From Bacteroidales bacterium (GTDB lineage Bacteria; Bacteroidota; Bacteroidia; Bacteroidales; JAAUTT01): a stretch of DNA of 7,928 nucleotides. The DNA lies in NCBI GenBank assembly GCA_012031335.1, contig JAAUTT010000174.1, forward strand, positions 1 to 7,928, read 5' to 3'. A model generated the notes under the pieces. The model saw only the letters and a program-made list of their open reading frames with translations. It ran no database searches and was not told the origin of the DNA. Made by a program: the position numbers and the translations under genes. Below are positions 7,159-7,928 of the stretch, in pieces. Each line of letters begins with the position of its first letter. The first letter of the stretch is position 1.

Positions 7159-7928
7159 TTGCCGGAAAATTACACTGATATCGAAAAGGCTTTGCTCGAC
7201 TACCTGGATGGGACAACCAGTGAGGACGATTTACTTTCCTTGCAGGAGTGGCTTAAGCAATCCGGAAATCAGAAAGAGTTAAATAATATTCATGATATTT
7301 ATCTGGCATCTTCAATCCTCAAATCCGATTCCATTTATGATCCGGAAAATGCCTGGGCAGCATTCCGGAAAGTCAATTTAAAGAAAACCGGCAAAAACAA
7401 GAATTCCATTATAAAGCTTTATGGGTGGTCCATAAAGGTAGCTGCTGTTTTACTCATCGTAATCGCAGGGACCTTTTTTATTTACAAGCAGCTTAGAATA
7501 AAAACGAGTGTACCCGAAACTACTTTCTCGGAATTTAATGTGCCACGTGGCTCCCGGTCGCATATCTTTCTTCCTGACGGAACTTCAGTATGGTTAAATG
7601 CAGAAAGTTCACTTAAATTCAGCCAAAGTTTCGGTAAAAATCAGCGCGACATAATCCTTTCAGGGGAAGCTTTTTTTGATGTTGTCAGGAATGAGAAAAT
7701 TCCTTTTGTTGTAAAAGCCAAAAATACAATAGTTAAGGTTTTAGGTACCTCATTTAACATCAAGGCCTATCCTGACGAAAACTTTGTTGAAACTACCGTT
7801 GTGCGGGGCAAAGTACAGGTATCATCTCCCGAAATCAAAAACGACAGCCTTCAGCAAGTTACATTAACAGCAAACCAAAAAGTGAAAATCACAGGAGATA
7901 TATCGGTTGTAGAAAATACTACGGATAT
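7159..7928 (+). CDS. FecR-family anti-sigma factor, second copy, 3'-truncated by window edge
   Basis: This is a second inner-membrane anti-sigma/signal-transfer protein, with 256 residues visible and no frameshift. The cytoplasmic N-terminus (about 1-88) has DYLDGTTSEDDLLSLQEWL, typical of the family's N-terminal helical domain. One membrane segment lies at about 91-109 (VAAVLLIVIAGTFFIY). The FecR domain (about 124-222) has PRGSRSHIFLPDGTSVWLNA, LSGEAFFDV and VLGTSFNIKAYPDE, paralogous to the first copy but clearly diverged. The C-terminal domain lies beyond the window. The start is placed at TTG 7159: an in-frame TAA lies 15 bases upstream and there is no in-frame ATG nearby, although a base error hiding an ATG cannot be excluded. 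No second sigma gene lies beside it, so it either shares the upstream sigma factor or pairs with one outside the window. Confidence 0.9.
   Translation, partial: MPENYTDIEKALLDYLDGTTSEDDLLSLQEWLKQSGNQKELNNIHDIYLASSILKSDSIYDPENAWAAFRKVNLKKTGKNKNSIIKLYGWSIKVAAVLLIVIAGTFFIYKQLRIKTSVPETTFSEFNVPRGSRSHIFLPDGTSVWLNAESSLKFSQSFGKNQRDIILSGEAFFDVVRNEKIPFVVKAKNTIVKVLGTSFNIKAYPDENFVETTVVRGKVQVSSPEIKNDSLQQVTLTANQKVKITGDISVVENTTD

Overview
The window looks like part of a Bacteroidota (Bacteroidetes) genome, AT-rich and probably assembled from error-prone long reads. The evidence is the gene content (a bifunctional aspartokinase/homoserine dehydrogenase, and a FecI-type ECF sigma factor followed by FecR anti-sigma proteins with the Bacteroidota C-terminal domain), starts without Shine-Dalgarno sequences, and promoter boxes of the TAnnTTTG type. 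I cannot name a genus.

Minus strand, in order of transcription: thrC (threonine synthase, 5064-3766, intact), fabD (malonyl-CoA:ACP transacylase, 3635-2749, one frameshift), then a 370-base regulatory gap, then thrA (2378 to the left edge, six apparent indels, about the last 15-25 residues outside the window). The gap holds a 36-residue threonine-rich leader peptide (2577-2467), an intrinsic terminator just before thrA (2440-2405), and a leader segment able to pair with the terminator's 5' arm. This is a complete transcription attenuator set to sense charged tRNA-Thr. A perfect 12-bp inverted repeat (2598-2631) lies just upstream of the leader. No homoserine kinase gene is visible.

Plus strand, in order: an ECF sigma factor (5373-5972), a FecR anti-sigma gene 2 bases later (5975-7084, two compensating indels), a 74-base gap with an AT palindrome and a promoter-like motif, then a second FecR gene (7159 to the right edge, TTG start). 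Such modules usually sense an outer-membrane signal and control a TonB-dependent transporter (SusC/SusD type) further downstream. Two FecR genes behind one sigma gene is less usual.

The two halves are divergent and share a 308-base intergenic region (5065-5372). Nine single-base indels, most of them in or next to short homopolymers, break thrA, fabD and the first fecR. In each case the coding sequence continues cleanly in another frame, which points to uncorrected sequencing errors rather than gene decay. The most interesting item is the thr leader and attenuator, too short for ordinary gene calling.
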